The translations under genes were made by a program, and so were the position numbers. From Bin87 sp965116565 (GTDB taxonomy: Bacteria; Chloroflexota; Dehalococcoidia; Lucifugimonadales; UBA3495), in contig OZ220699.1 in assembly GCA_965116565.1 (NCBI GenBank), positions 1,612,001 to 1,676,000 of the forward strand: a stretch of 64,000 bases of DNA. The letters are read 5' to 3'. Under the pieces are notes generated by a model. It saw only the letters and a program-made list of their open reading frames with translations, had not been told where the DNA came from and searched no databases. Positions 1-8,771 of this stretch are shown piece after piece; within the stretch, counting starts at the first letter, position 1, and every line of letters starts with the position of its first letter.

Positions 1-249
1 GTAAATCTCCGCGATATTGTCGTCGAATCGAAAGTACGCCTGGAGCAGGGCTTTGGCGCCGGGCGAAGAGGTTTGACCACTCAACGAGGTTTCCCGGTAT
101 TCCAATCCGTCCGGCGCCTGGCGGAGGTGCAGCAGACGGTCGCCGAGGACGCCGGAGTACCAGTCGTCTTCCAATCTCCGCCAGCGGTGGGCCTGGCCAC
201 TCTCCAGGCTTTCAGCCAAATCGAAAGGCTGGTCGATCTGCAGATGCAC
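1..249 (-). CDS. 8-oxoguanine DNA glycosylase, N-terminal part (gene runs off the left edge)
   Basis: Translating the minus strand from a GTG at 249 gives 83 codons with no stop up to the window edge. The peptide begins MHLQIDQPFDLAESLESGQA and contains SGQAHRW near residues 18-23, then LLQAYFRFDDNIAEIY. This matches the OGG_N domain of the 8-oxoguanine glycosylase/AlkA-type family, which excises oxidised guanine; the catalytic HhH-GPD domain would lie outside the window. The start codon is 3 nt after the stop of the upstream helicase gene and in the same frame, so the two are probably translationally coupled. No Shine-Dalgarno sequence is visible. The GTG start is inferred because it is the only candidate between the helicase stop and the conserved domain. 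Confidence 0.75.
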   Translation of the reverse strand, partial: MHLQIDQPFDLAESLESGQAHRWRRLEDDWYSGVLGDRLLHLRQAPDGLEYRETSLSGQTSSPGAKALLQAYFRFDDNIAEIY

Positions 250-252
250 GGG

Positions 253-3138
253 TCAGGCAGAGCGGGACAAACCGAGCCACTGGGCTGCCTGCCTACCAAC
301 GCTGGATACGTTGGATGCCTGAATTGTGCAGGGCGGCAGGGCGTTGAGGAAGCGGTCTCCGTAGTTGGCGGTCTGGATGCGGCGATCCAATATCACGACG
401 GCACCGCGATCGGTCTTGCTCCGGATCAGCCTGCCGAAACCCTGGCGGAAACGGAGCACGGCATTGGGCACCTGGTATTCGTTGAAGGGATTGTTGTACA
501 GATCGCCGCGGGCTTTGACGACGGGGTCGTTGGGAACGGGGAACGGGAGACGGCAGACCAACAGTCCCCTGAGGATTCCCGATTCGAGGTCCACGCCCTC
601 CCAGAAGCTGGCGGTACCAAGGAGCACGGCGCGGGGATCGGTCTGCAACCGATTAATCAACTGACGAGGAGTGCCGTCGATGCCCTGGGCCAGGACAGAG
701 ATGCCATCGGCTCGCAATCGTCCGCGCACCCGATATGACGCGTCGCGCAGGGCGCTGTGGGAGGTGAACAGGGCGAGCATGTGCCCGTCGAGGGCGTGGG
801 CCATGTTTACGATTACTTCGGCGGTACCGCTGGAATGGTCGGCGCCACGTCGCGGGTCGGGTAGATCGTCGGGCACCAACAGGAGGGTGTTGCGTCGATA
901 GTTGAATGGGCTGTCAACGAGCAACTCGTCGCAATCTTCGGGGAAACCCACGCGATTGCGGAGGAAATCGAAACGGGAGTCGGTGGCGAGGGTTGCGCTG
1001 GTGAGGACGATGGATTCCTTGGCAGCGAAGAGCCTTTCGGCGAGGATGGGGCCGACATCGAGGGGAGTGGAGTGCAGGGTCAAGTTGCGGCGGACGTAGT
1101 CGAGCCACTGAATGCGGTCCTGCTCGAACCGGCCGAAAATCGAAGCCAGGTTGGTGTCGATTTCCGTGAGGACCTCGACCGCGCTGGCCAGTTCGGCGGC
1201 GGGGCCGTCGTCGGGCAAGTGGAACAGGCCGTCGATGACCGCGCGCTGCAGGGTTGCCAGAGCGGCGGTGCATTCGTGCATGAAGGCCGAGAGGGATTCC
1301 CATTCAATCGACGTGGAGCTCCATGGACGCGACTGGCGAACCGTGTTATCCAAGGTCAGGGGTTGGCGATCGTTGTCCGCTCGGCCGGTATCGGAGGAAC
1401 GCGAGCCGTCGCGATACAAAGCGTCGATGGTCTCCCAGAGACGCTGCCAAGCCTGGCCCACCTGATTGCACGCGGCGGAGGCGTTGGCAACGGATTCGCG
1501 GGCGCGCGGGGCTTCCGAAGTATCACCCAGGCGGGCAGCAGCACTGTTCAAGTGGTTGATGACGCGGTAGATGCTCTCCAGTTCCTGGGTCAGCGTTGCG
1601 GCGGCGATTTCGAAACCCAGCTGGCGGCTGGCTTCCTCTTCCAGGTGGTGAGCTTCGTCGATTACGAGGCGCTGATAGTCCTGGAGTACGGTCCCGCCCA
1701 CGGCGAGATCTGCGAGCAGCAGGGCGTGGTTGATGACCAGGACGTGGGCCGATTCGGCTTCGTCGCGGGCCTGGCGCAGGAAGCAGGGAGCGCCACCACG
1801 GAAAGCAGGGCAACCCTCAACGGCATCGGCGCAAATGCGGGACCAGGCAGTCCAGTCCTGCAAATTGAGGTTGAGGTTGGTGCGGTCGCCGGTGGTGGTC
1901 TCGTCCAGCCAAACGGCGGTCTTACCGATGACCCGGGCTTCGTCTTCGTTGATGGAATCGGAACTGCCCAGGTTATTCCAGCGATGGAGGCAGACGTAAT
2001 TGGAACGCCCCTTGAGTTGTGCGGCCCGGAACGCGCCAGGTTCGAGGATGCCGGCTTCCTCGAGGATGCGGCGCACCTCGGGAATGTCCTTCTGCATCAA
2101 CTGTTCCTGGAGGTTGATGGTATTGGTGGACACGACCACGCGCTGCCCGTTGGAGGCCGCGTACAGAACGGCGGGCAGGAGGTAGGCGATGCTCTTGCCG
2201 ATGCCGGTCCCACCTTCGACGATGAGCTTGCGGCCTTGGAAGATGGCGCGGGTAACGGCCTTGAGCATCTCGGCCTGTTGGGGACGGGTTTCAAAATTGG
2301 GGAATGATTTGGCGAACACGCCGTCGGGGTCCAGGAGATTCTCGATCTGCTGCTCGGTGAAATCGCGACGGATGACCTTGGTGGGTGGGCCGTCTGCCTG
2401 GTTAGTCGAGACAGGTCTCACGAGATTGTCCAACCGCACGCCGGAGAATGCGGAGGGGGCGGACGCGTTGCCGTTGCCGGAGTCCAGCGGGGTGGCGTTT
2501 TCGCCGGCCGCGTGGGGTATCAGTCCTTCCAACAGGTCGGCGACCGGCGCGTTGGCAGCGCGGGCGGCACGGGCGATGAACGCAACCTTGGTCGCGGGTT
2601 GACCGCGAGCGATCATAAGCATGCGATGGAACACGAGGGCGGTGATTTCAGCGTCCGCGCTGGCGCGGTGGGCCTGGCTGTGGTCGAGGCCCAGGTGGGT
2701 CGCCAACGCCGACAGGTTGTACTCGGGCAGGGTCGGAAGAAATATGGAGGCCAGGTCCCAGGTGTTGTAACTCCGGTTGGGCAGCGGGAGATGATGGGAG
2801 CGCAAGAAGCCGAGGTCGAAGGCGACGTTGTGGCCGACGATGGGAAGCTCCCCGATGAAGTGGGCAAACCGGTCAGCGACCTGGTGGAAGGCGGGAGCGC
2901 GTTCGATCTGGGCCGGAGTGATCGAGGTGAGTTGCTGGATGAACGGGGGAATCTTGCGGCCGGGGTTGACGAAGGTCTGGTAGCGATCGAGGATTACGTC
3001 GCCCTTGAATCGCACGGCGCCCAATTCGATTATGGTGTCCGAATTTGCGTTGAGGCCAGTGGTCTCAAGATCAATGGACACGAACTCGTCCTCGAAAGGG
3101 TCGAGTCGCGTACCGCCGAAGACGGATGCTTGCGTCAT
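253..3138 (-). CDS. dinG: DinG-family ATP-dependent DNA helicase with N-terminal DEDDh exonuclease domain
   Basis: 961 aa. Residues 15-175 form a DnaQ-like 3'-5' exonuclease: D23/E25 in SIDLETTG, D108 in GHNVAFDLG, and HRASADAE near 157-164. Residues 260-950 form an XPD/DinG superfamily 2 helicase, with Walker A GGTGIGKS at 309-316, DEAH at 494-497 and a C-terminal QGFGRLIRSKTDRG motif VI. Four cysteines at about 383, 436, 443 and 452 fit the Fe-S cluster of XPD/DinG proteins. The fused exonuclease-helicase layout is the form usual in Gram-positive and related bacteria. The protein is expected to act in the cytoplasm on damaged or replication-blocking DNA structures. It lies 17 nt after the PHP gene and just before a glycosylase gene, a DNA-repair context. 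Confidence 0.93.
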   Translation of the reverse strand: MTQASVFGGTRLDPFEDEFVSIDLETTGLNANSDTIIELGAVRFKGDVILDRYQTFVNPGRKIPPFIQQLTSITPAQIERAPAFHQVADRFAHFIGELPIVGHNVAFDLGFLRSHHLPLPNRSYNTWDLASIFLPTLPEYNLSALATHLGLDHSQAHRASADAEITALVFHRMLMIARGQPATKVAFIARAARAANAPVADLLEGLIPHAAGENATPLDSGNGNASAPSAFSGVRLDNLVRPVSTNQADGPPTKVIRRDFTEQQIENLLDPDGVFAKSFPNFETRPQQAEMLKAVTRAIFQGRKLIVEGGTGIGKSIAYLLPAVLYAASNGQRVVVSTNTINLQEQLMQKDIPEVRRILEEAGILEPGAFRAAQLKGRSNYVCLHRWNNLGSSDSINEDEARVIGKTAVWLDETTTGDRTNLNLNLQDWTAWSRICADAVEGCPAFRGGAPCFLRQARDEAESAHVLVINHALLLADLAVGGTVLQDYQRLVIDEAHHLEEEASRQLGFEIAAATLTQELESIYRVINHLNSAAARLGDTSEAPRARESVANASAACNQVGQAWQRLWETIDALYRDGSRSSDTGRADNDRQPLTLDNTVRQSRPWSSTSIEWESLSAFMHECTAALATLQRAVIDGLFHLPDDGPAAELASAVEVLTEIDTNLASIFGRFEQDRIQWLDYVRRNLTLHSTPLDVGPILAERLFAAKESIVLTSATLATDSRFDFLRNRVGFPEDCDELLVDSPFNYRRNTLLLVPDDLPDPRRGADHSSGTAEVIVNMAHALDGHMLALFTSHSALRDASYRVRGRLRADGISVLAQGIDGTPRQLINRLQTDPRAVLLGTASFWEGVDLESGILRGLLVCRLPFPVPNDPVVKARGDLYNNPFNEYQVPNAVLRFRQGFGRLIRSKTDRGAVVILDRRIQTANYGDRFLNALPPCTIQASNVSSVGRQAAQWLGLSRSA

Positions 3139-3155
3139 GGGAGGCGGCCCGTCGA

Positions 3156-3860
3156 TTACTCGGACCGGAGGCGGTAAGGACGGAGCGAGCCCTGGCGAAG
3201 CCCCTCGACCGGGTGAAAGTCGCCCCGTCGCAAAGCGGCGAGGAACTGGGCCTCATCGAAAATTTCGTCGGGGAACTCGGTCACGAATTTGCCCAACCCG
3301 TGGGTGCTGTGGGCGTCGCTGCCGCCGGTTATAGGAAGGTCCAACCGATGGGCGACCTCGGCGGCGAAACGGTTTTCCTCGTCGGAGGTGCCGCCGTTGG
3401 CGATCTCGACAGCATCGGCCAATTTGAACACCGGGTGAAGCATAGCCTCCTCCGGTTCAGTTGGGATCGGCTGGTCGGGATTCGGGTAGAGGTAGGGGCG
3501 CGTACGGTGGTGCTTGCCCAGAACGCCACGGAACGGATGGGCGGAGACGACATACCCACCGACGGCGTGGGCGGCCCTGCTCAGTTCCTCAGCGCGGTTG
3601 AAGCCGCTCTGGTAACGGTCGACGCCGAAGCACAGGATGTGGCCCATATCGGTATCGGCCTCCATGGCGCGGATGAGGACCACGTTGTGCTGCTCCGCGA
3701 AGGCCATGAATTCATGGCGGTCCCAGGGTCCGGAGTGTTCGGTGATGCAGAGACCGCGCAAGCCGAGGCGTTCGGCTTCGAGGATGAGGTCTTCGGGGGT
3801 CAGGCTGGAATCGGCGCTGCCCTTGGTGGTGTGTATGTGGAGGTCAAAGAGGCGTGCCAT
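3156..3860 (-). CDS. PHP-domain metal-dependent phosphoesterase
   Basis: 234 aa from the ATG at 3860 (MARLFDLHIHTTKGSADSS). An in-frame start 13 codons earlier exists, but it lies before the conserved first strand. H8 and H10 form the HxH metal motif of PHP domains. Further metal-binding positions are CITEHSG near 39-45, the conserved SAHPFR, and GGSDAHS near the C-terminus. PHP proteins of this size hydrolyse phosphoesters such as nucleoside 3',5'-bisphosphates or histidinol phosphate; the substrate cannot be told from sequence. It is the first gene of a three-gene minus-strand run with the DinG-like helicase and the glycosylase, which suggests a nucleic-acid-related role by association only. 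Confidence 0.85.
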   Translation of the reverse strand: MARLFDLHIHTTKGSADSSLTPEDLILEAERLGLRGLCITEHSGPWDRHEFMAFAEQHNVVLIRAMEADTDMGHILCFGVDRYQSGFNRAEELSRAAHAVGGYVVSAHPFRGVLGKHHRTRPYLYPNPDQPIPTEPEEAMLHPVFKLADAVEIANGGTSDEENRFAAEVAHRLDLPITGGSDAHSTHGLGKFVTEFPDEIFDEAQFLAALRRGDFHPVEGLRQGSLRPYRLRSE

Positions 3861-4033
3861 AAGCCATACCAGTGTATGCGGCGGGATTGGCGGCGTCAAC
3901 GGAGCGGGCGTCAGCGTTTGTCATAATATTTCGAACGATTGGCGGCTATAGATAAGGACGGGGAGAGGGATGGACATAGAGTTGGATGGTCAGCGCGGGG
4001 CCAACGGCTGGGGTTTTTGGCGACCACGCGATG

Positions 4034-4065
4034 AAAAAGCGCCCCGACGGGGTCCGCCGGAGCGC
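4034..4065 (-). terminator. Rho-independent terminator of the alpha/beta hydrolase gene
   Basis: Read on the minus strand, a 12-bp stem (4065-4054 with 4050-4039, two G-U wobbles) closes a 3-nt loop and is followed directly by five T residues (4038-4034). It lies about 90 nt downstream of the hydrolase stop codon, as expected for an intrinsic terminator. Confidence 0.8.
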
Positions 4066-4155
4066 GATAGTTGCCGGTGGAGATGGATGTGCCGGTGCGG
4101 AGTTATCCTGGTCCGGCACGCAGCCATGCCTCACATTCCGTGCGCAGCGAGGGGT

Positions 4156-4908
4156 TTAGACTGCGACGGCCTGGTGAGCCTTGAGGAAGTCGACGACCTG
4201 ATCGATGGTCTTGGTCTTGATGTCCGGGTCCTCTTTCCAGGGATAGACAGTTGCCACAGCGTTGGGAGCCAGTTCCGCCATTGCCATCGCGGCTTCCAGC
4301 GAGTGGGACGGCGTGTCGTCCGGCATGACCAACAACGGGGTCTGGCACGAACGGGCAAAGTCCCTGGAGACGCTGTACATAAAGTCCGGTTGGATTCGGT
4401 ATAAGTTGTGCAGATACTGTTCGATGGTCTCCATGGTGATTTCGGGTCGGTTGGCGATCAGAGCCGGAGCCCAGACGTCGCGACCGGAGTCGTACATGGA
4501 GTCGGGGGTTGCGGCGGCGTGTCCAACCGGCTGGCACAAAACGGCGGCTGCCACTCGGCCCGGAGCTTTCTTGATGAGAGTCATGGCGAAGGGGCCGCCA
4601 ATGCAGAAACCGATGAAGCCGAACTCGCGTATTCCCAAGTGGTCCATGAGGCCCAGTTGGTCGTCGGCGAAGGCTCCCCAAGGATCCTCCACCTGCACGG
4701 GCCCGGTGGACTGGCCGCCGTTGGCATTGCGCTGGTCCATGGTTATGACGCGGAAGTGGTCTTTCAATGAATCCACGGCATTGAAGACCTGGTTGGGCCA
4801 CCCCGCCATGATGGAATTCAGGCCACCGCCCGGAGTGGCAAGTATGGGGAAACCGGATCCCACGTCGGAATAGTGAATGGTGACATCGCCTCGCGTGTAG
4901 AACGGCAT
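4156..4908 (-). CDS. Alpha/beta-fold hydrolase with a Cys at the nucleophile elbow
   Basis: 250 aa. The fold signature is clear: the oxyanion-hole region ATPGGG near 24-29, TMDQRN near 56-61, and a nucleophile elbow GFCIGG at 100-105. The elbow residue is Cys102, not the usual Ser. An acid candidate lies in MPDDTPSHS, but no histidine is found at the usual C-terminal position (sequence around VYPWKEDPD). Cys nucleophiles are known in dienelactone hydrolases, but overall this protein looks more like ring-cleavage or ester hydrolases of the DQRN type. A strong ribosome site (AAGGAGA) 7 nt upstream supports the start. It is a single-gene unit with its own terminator. The substrate is unknown. 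Confidence 0.85.
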   Translation of the reverse strand: MPFYTRGDVTIHYSDVGSGFPILATPGGGLNSIMAGWPNQVFNAVDSLKDHFRVITMDQRNANGGQSTGPVQVEDPWGAFADDQLGLMDHLGIREFGFIGFCIGGPFAMTLIKKAPGRVAAAVLCQPVGHAAATPDSMYDSGRDVWAPALIANRPEITMETIEQYLHNLYRIQPDFMYSVSRDFARSCQTPLLVMPDDTPSHSLEAAMAMAELAPNAVATVYPWKEDPDIKTKTIDQVVDFLKAHQAVAV

Positions 4909-5006
4909 TTTGATTTCTCCTTTTGGATCGCAAGTACCGGCTGTTCAAGGCGATTGTAACTTGGGGGTACGGGTTGTCAAGGAACAGCGGAAACGGGCGT
5001 CATGCG

Positions 5007-6338
5007 TCATGCGACGTGGACGGGGTGCGGGAGCGGCTGGTTGAACAGGTAGCCTTTTTCGTTGAAGGGGACACTGTCGGGCTGGGTGTTGCCCGCGACG
5101 TCGGTTGCGCGGGTCATCAAAATATGGTCGCCAGTGGAGGCGTTCCAGGCGAACTCGAAACGGACCCAGGATAGAGGTGGCTGCTGACCGGAGATGTCGG
5201 CGTCGGTCCAGGTTTGTCCCGAATCGGCGCTCCATTCGACGCGGGCGACGGATCCGTGGGGTGAATGGGCGTAGCCATGGATGCGATGCGGGCCGGTAGG
5301 CAGACGTGCAGGCCAGGACAACGCCAGCGCACTCTTGATGACCTGGGCGGTGGCCGGGGCGCCGAGGGATTCGCCGCGCGCGGGGTGTGCGTCGCCGGTC
5401 AAGACGTATGAGGTGGTGTTGTTGCGGGTCCACAAAGGTTCGGACGAGACGACGATCCGCCCTAACCATTTGATGCTGGCGCTGCCAACCCAGCCTGGCA
5501 CCAGAGCGCGGACGGGGAAGCCGTGGTCGCGGGGGAGTGTTTCCCCATTCAGACCGTAGGCCAGGAGGGTATCGGGATGCATTGCTTTTTCCACCGGCAG
5601 CGGATAACGGAAACCTCCCTCGGGAGATTCGACGTCCATGCCGACCAGCAGGACGCTGTGGGCGTTGTCCCGTATACCCGCCAACGTGAGCACGTCGCGC
5701 AATGAAGCGCCGACCCACTCGCCGTTGCCGATCGCGCCCGTCATCCATTGTGTGCCCGATGCTTTCTGGCCGTTGACCAGGTTGAACATGGCGCGGTGGT
5801 TGCCGGCACATTCCAGGTAGGAGATGAGCGAGCGGGTGGGAAGTTTGCGGATGTCGTCGTAGGCCAATTTCAACGGGTCAGAGATCGCGTCGCCTTCTAT
5901 GGACAATGCCCAAGCGGCGGGATTTACGTCCACGCTTGTGGAGTTGTTGCGAACGAAGAACAACCGGTTGGGCGTGATAAGGCCGTGCAGGTCCTCCAAC
6001 CGGGTCTCGAGACCCTTGCCGTCCCTCTGGATGAATGGGCTTGGATCTTTGAACCAGGGGCGGGCCGTTGTTGCTACGGCCGTTGGATCTGGAGTCGCGG
6101 GTGACGGCGCTTGGTCGGGTGGCTCGATTCCGCACGCGGCGAGCACGGCGGTCGCACCGCCGGCCATCAGAATTGAGAGGAACGTGCGGCGATCGATTCC
6201 GTGGCGGTTGGCGAGGCGCCACAGCGAATCGTGGTCGAGTGCCGGGTTGACCGTTCGATGTAGCTCTTCCCGCATGTGGTGGTCCACGAGTTCGGATTCA
6301 TCACTCATGCACATTGTACGCATGAAAATTTCGGGCAT
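5007..6338 (-). CDS. Sulfite oxidase-like molybdopterin oxidoreductase, Tat-exported lipoprotein
   Basis: 443 aa from the first ATG; later in-frame ATGs (for example MSDES at 6308) are equally possible because none has a clear ribosome site. A twin-arginine motif RRTFL (about 50-54), a hydrophobic stretch and a lipobox LAAC (Cys69) indicate folded export by Tat and lipid anchoring. Residues about 125-300 match the molybdopterin domain of the sulfite oxidase family, with the Mo-ligating Cys177 in YLECAGNHR. The C-terminal part (near SVARVEWSADSG) matches the Mo-co dimerisation domain. No heme or cytochrome domain is present, so an external electron acceptor is needed. Substrates in this family include sulfite and other S- or N-oxides; the exact one is not decidable here. 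Confidence 0.88.
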   Translation of the reverse strand: MPEIFMRTMCMSDESELVDHHMREELHRTVNPALDHDSLWRLANRHGIDRRTFLSILMAGGATAVLAACGIEPPDQAPSPATPDPTAVATTARPWFKDPSPFIQRDGKGLETRLEDLHGLITPNRLFFVRNNSTSVDVNPAAWALSIEGDAISDPLKLAYDDIRKLPTRSLISYLECAGNHRAMFNLVNGQKASGTQWMTGAIGNGEWVGASLRDVLTLAGIRDNAHSVLLVGMDVESPEGGFRYPLPVEKAMHPDTLLAYGLNGETLPRDHGFPVRALVPGWVGSASIKWLGRIVVSSEPLWTRNNTTSYVLTGDAHPARGESLGAPATAQVIKSALALSWPARLPTGPHRIHGYAHSPHGSVARVEWSADSGQTWTDADISGQQPPLSWVRFEFAWNASTGDHILMTRATDVAGNTQPDSVPFNEKGYLFNQPLPHPVHVA

Positions 6339-6564
6339 TCAATAAATCGGCCAAGGAGGTCTTATGCGGAGAACGAAGGCCCGAACCCGCCCAGGTCAAA
6401 AAACGGTCATGACTCCGCTCCCGATGGTGGGCATCGGGAAAACGCACAACCTACGTTGACACAACGTGATGGGCCTCTTGGTGCAGGACAATGGCGCATT
6501 AATGGGATTTTTAGAAATGCGCTAATTTTCGACAATCCGTAGAAAGTCGTGGAGGGAGGAAGGC

Positions 6565-6783
6565 ATGGCGCAACCATGCACTGCAAGGGTCCTCGAGCAA
6601 TTCGCTGAGTCGGACGATCCTCGGCTCGAACGCGCCCGACGCCAAAAACTGGTGGACATCCCGGCCATCGCTATCTGTGCCATCATGATACCAGCAGGCG
6701 AACTGATGGAGGCAGAGGCGGCGCGCCGCCATTCGGTACGGGCGGTGAGCGTGGGTCGCACCGGTATGTCCCGGCGGAGTTGA
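6565..6783 (+). pseudogene. ISAs1-family transposase, N-terminal remnant
   Basis: A 72-codon frame carries LEQFAESDDPRLERARRQ followed by KLVDIPAIAICAIM. This matches the N-terminus of ISAs1/H-repeat transposases (F-x-x-L-x-DPR-x-x-R, L-x-DI-x-x-IA-I-CA-x-x). After about residue 45 the resemblance ends and no catalytic DDE region follows, so only a scrap remains. It fills the gap of roughly 450 bases between the sulfite oxidase-like gene and the MetE-like gene; apart from this remnant I see no gene in that gap. Confidence 0.55.
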
Positions 6784-6789
6784 GGCGGT

Positions 6790-7935
6790 TCAGAAAAGCT
6801 CGCTGGTGGCGATGTCGGCGCCTTCCCGCATGGCCTGGAGTTTGAGCCAAACGATGCCGGGGTCCACACGGTTGGAACCCGCTGAGGTGTCGAATCCGCA
6901 ATCCGTTCCGGCCAGCACGCGGGTGGGATCGCCCCCAGTGGCAGCCACCGCCTGATGCAACCGGTCGGCGACGAGGCGCGGATGTTCAACGTAGTTGGTC
7001 TTGGTGTCGATGACGCCGGCGACCAACAGCATCCCGTGGGGCAGGGGGTGGTTGCGGTAAACATGATGCTTGTGGGCGTGGCGCGGGTTAGCCATCTCCA
7101 TGACCAATGCCCCGACGTTGGCCTCGTAGAGCAGGTCCAGGATGTCCTCCAGGGGAACGTCGTAGATGTGAGGCCCTTCGCTGTTTCCCCAGCAAACGTG
7201 GAGGCGAACGCGATCGCGGGGGATGTTGGCGAGGGCGTGGTTGATGGCCCGGATGTGGAGGGAGACCACATCGCGGAAGGATGACAGCGGTTCGTCCTGG
7301 TAAGAAATGTGGCGTTCCATCGCCAGGTCAGGGCAGTCCAATTGCAAGGTGAAACCGTGGCGCGCGATGATTTCGTACTCTTTCCGCAATTCCTCGGCCA
7401 GAGCGAAAACGTAGTCCTCGTGGCTGTAGTAGTAGCGGTCAGCCAACGTGAGGGCAACTATGCCAGGCGAAGCAGCGGTCATGAACAGTTCGGTTGGCTC
7501 GCTGTTGGAGGAGCGGACTGCGTCGAGCATCTGTTGACACTCGCGCTCGACCAAATCCAAGCGTTCGTAGGACAAGGGGCCGATGCACGTGGGGACGTCG
7601 CGCATTAGTTGGACGACGCGCGGGCGGGCCACTGAGGGGAACTCGTTCTGGTCGCGATGGCCGCGCCGGGTCCATGCGCCGCCGAAACCGGACATGCGTT
7701 GAGTAACGTAGGTCGAGAAGCTCACTCGCGACTGTTCGCCGTTATTGATGACATCGACACCGGATGCGAGTTGATTGGCCACGACGCCGATGACGGCCTC
7801 CCGCGCGGCTGTGTCGAGGGCCGTTTGGTCAATCTCTTCGCCTCTGGACAACGAGCCGAGGATCGAAACCAAGTCAGCCGGCCTGGGGAGGCTGCCGGTA
7901 TGTGTGGTCAGGATTCGCGATTCGCTGCGGTTCAT
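6790..7935 (-). CDS. Methionine synthase II (MetE C-terminal-like) family protein
   Basis: 381 aa with the beta-barrel zinc methyltransferase fold of the MetE C-terminal domain. It begins with TTHTGSLPRP, then INNGEQSR, LDCPDL, a zinc-site LHVCWGN and a C-terminal GTDCGFDTSAG. The length fits stand-alone UROD/MetE-like enzymes (cobalamin-independent methionine synthase II family, including epoxyalkane:CoM transferase relatives) and is about half of a full MetE. Such proteins transfer alkyl groups to or from thiols; whether this one makes methionine cannot be told. No Shine-Dalgarno is visible before the ATG at 7935. It is transcribed alone between the ISAs1 scrap and a divergent dodecin gene. 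Confidence 0.83.
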   Translation of the reverse strand: MNRSESRILTTHTGSLPRPADLVSILGSLSRGEEIDQTALDTAAREAVIGVVANQLASGVDVINNGEQSRVSFSTYVTQRMSGFGGAWTRRGHRDQNEFPSVARPRVVQLMRDVPTCIGPLSYERLDLVERECQQMLDAVRSSNSEPTELFMTAASPGIVALTLADRYYYSHEDYVFALAEELRKEYEIIARHGFTLQLDCPDLAMERHISYQDEPLSSFRDVVSLHIRAINHALANIPRDRVRLHVCWGNSEGPHIYDVPLEDILDLLYEANVGALVMEMANPRHAHKHHVYRNHPLPHGMLLVAGVIDTKTNYVEHPRLVADRLHQAVAATGGDPTRVLAGTDCGFDTSAGSNRVDPGIVWLKLQAMREGADIATSELF

Positions 7936-8045
7936 GAGCTATTGGGACTGATTGCCGGGGCTCCGGGAGGTCAGTACGATTGGCCGGTTGCTGATTTTGG
8001 ATATGTCTGGGGGTGATATTTGCGAAAAGCGCACTCTGCGGATTG

Positions 8046-8074
8046 TTGCCGTAGGAGCGCGCGGCCCTTATCAT
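8046..8074 (+). promoter_or_regulatory. Candidate promoter of the dodecin gene
   Basis: TTGCCG (8046-8051) and TATCAT (8069-8074) are separated by 17 nt and lie about 60 nt before the dodecin start. The -10 matches the consensus at 5 of 6 positions and the -35 at 4 of 6. The assignment rests on sequence only. Confidence 0.4.
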
Positions 8075-8134
8075 ACATCGTTGCCGTGACCGAAAATAAC
8101 GGATTTACAACTCAAAAATCGCAAGGAGTGAAAC

Positions 8135-8368
8135 ATGGCTGTTGGAAGCACGTATAAAGTAGTGGAGCTGGTGGGATCCTCCAGCGACAGCGTACAACAA
8201 GCGATCGACGGCGCCATCGCCCGAGCGGCGCAGACCATCCGCAACCTGGACTGGTTTGAGGTGCGCGAAATCAGGGGCACGATCGACGATGGTCGCGCCA
8301 ACTGGTACCAGGTGAAGGTGGGCGTCGGGTTCCGTGTGGATTCAGGAGAAGACATAACGGAGGACTAG
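8135..8368 (+). CDS. Dodecin (flavin-binding)
   Basis: 77 aa, the normal dodecin length. The sequence shows YKVVELVGSSSDSVQQAI, then ARAAQTIRNLDWFEVREIRG and YQVKVGVGFRV, which align along the whole dodecin fold. W40 in LDWFEV is the conserved flavin-stacking tryptophan. Dodecins assemble as hollow dodecamers that store or buffer riboflavin, FMN or related flavins in the cytoplasm. An AAGGAG ribosome site about 8 nt upstream decides the start. It stands alone on the plus strand with its own candidate promoter and converges with the DUF255 gene. Confidence 0.95.
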   Translation: MAVGSTYKVVELVGSSSDSVQQAIDGAIARAAQTIRNLDWFEVREIRGTIDDGRANWYQVKVGVGFRVDSGEDITED

Positions 8369-8555
8369 CCCGGTTGGATCAGCTGTTCCCGATGGGTTTC
8401 ATTGACGAGCGGAGATTGGCGACAGGCAACCAGTTTCGGTGAGCGAGTTGGTTCGCTCCGCCCGTGAATCCGCTGCCCCCTTCCAGCCGGTCGTTGAGAG
8501 GGTCGGCGACTGAGACTCCGGATGGCCCATTGGGAAGCTTAGAATTGGATAAAAC

Positions 8556-8600
8556 CGCGGACGACGCTGCATTTCCGGTTGCGGTAGAGCGTCGTCCGCG
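8556..8600. terminator. Long hairpin between convergent genes, possible bidirectional terminator
   Basis: A perfect 13-bp inverted repeat (8556-8568 and 8588-8600) with a 19-nt loop lies between the dodecin gene and the convergent DUF255 gene. There is no T-run on either side, so it is not a classical intrinsic terminator. The rest of the 400-base gap (8369-8771) shows nothing I recognise. Confidence 0.4.
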
Positions 8601-8771
8601 AGCAAATACGCCGCGAGCAAAGAAGCTGTGCGGTACCGCGCCCGATTCCAAAGGGCAGTTGCTGCGTCGTCATGGCGCCGCATGTCGGAGCGAAGGATCG
8701 GGCGTCCACCGGGACGATGCTATTTGTCCTATGGCAGTGGCGTGTGGGCCCGAGGCCGGCGAGTTCCGCGG

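Noticed and set aside
1072..2307. Long plus-strand open frame of 411 codons
   Set aside because: It lies entirely antisense to the DinG-like gene, whose motifs are clear; the frame has no homology and its length follows from the GC bias.
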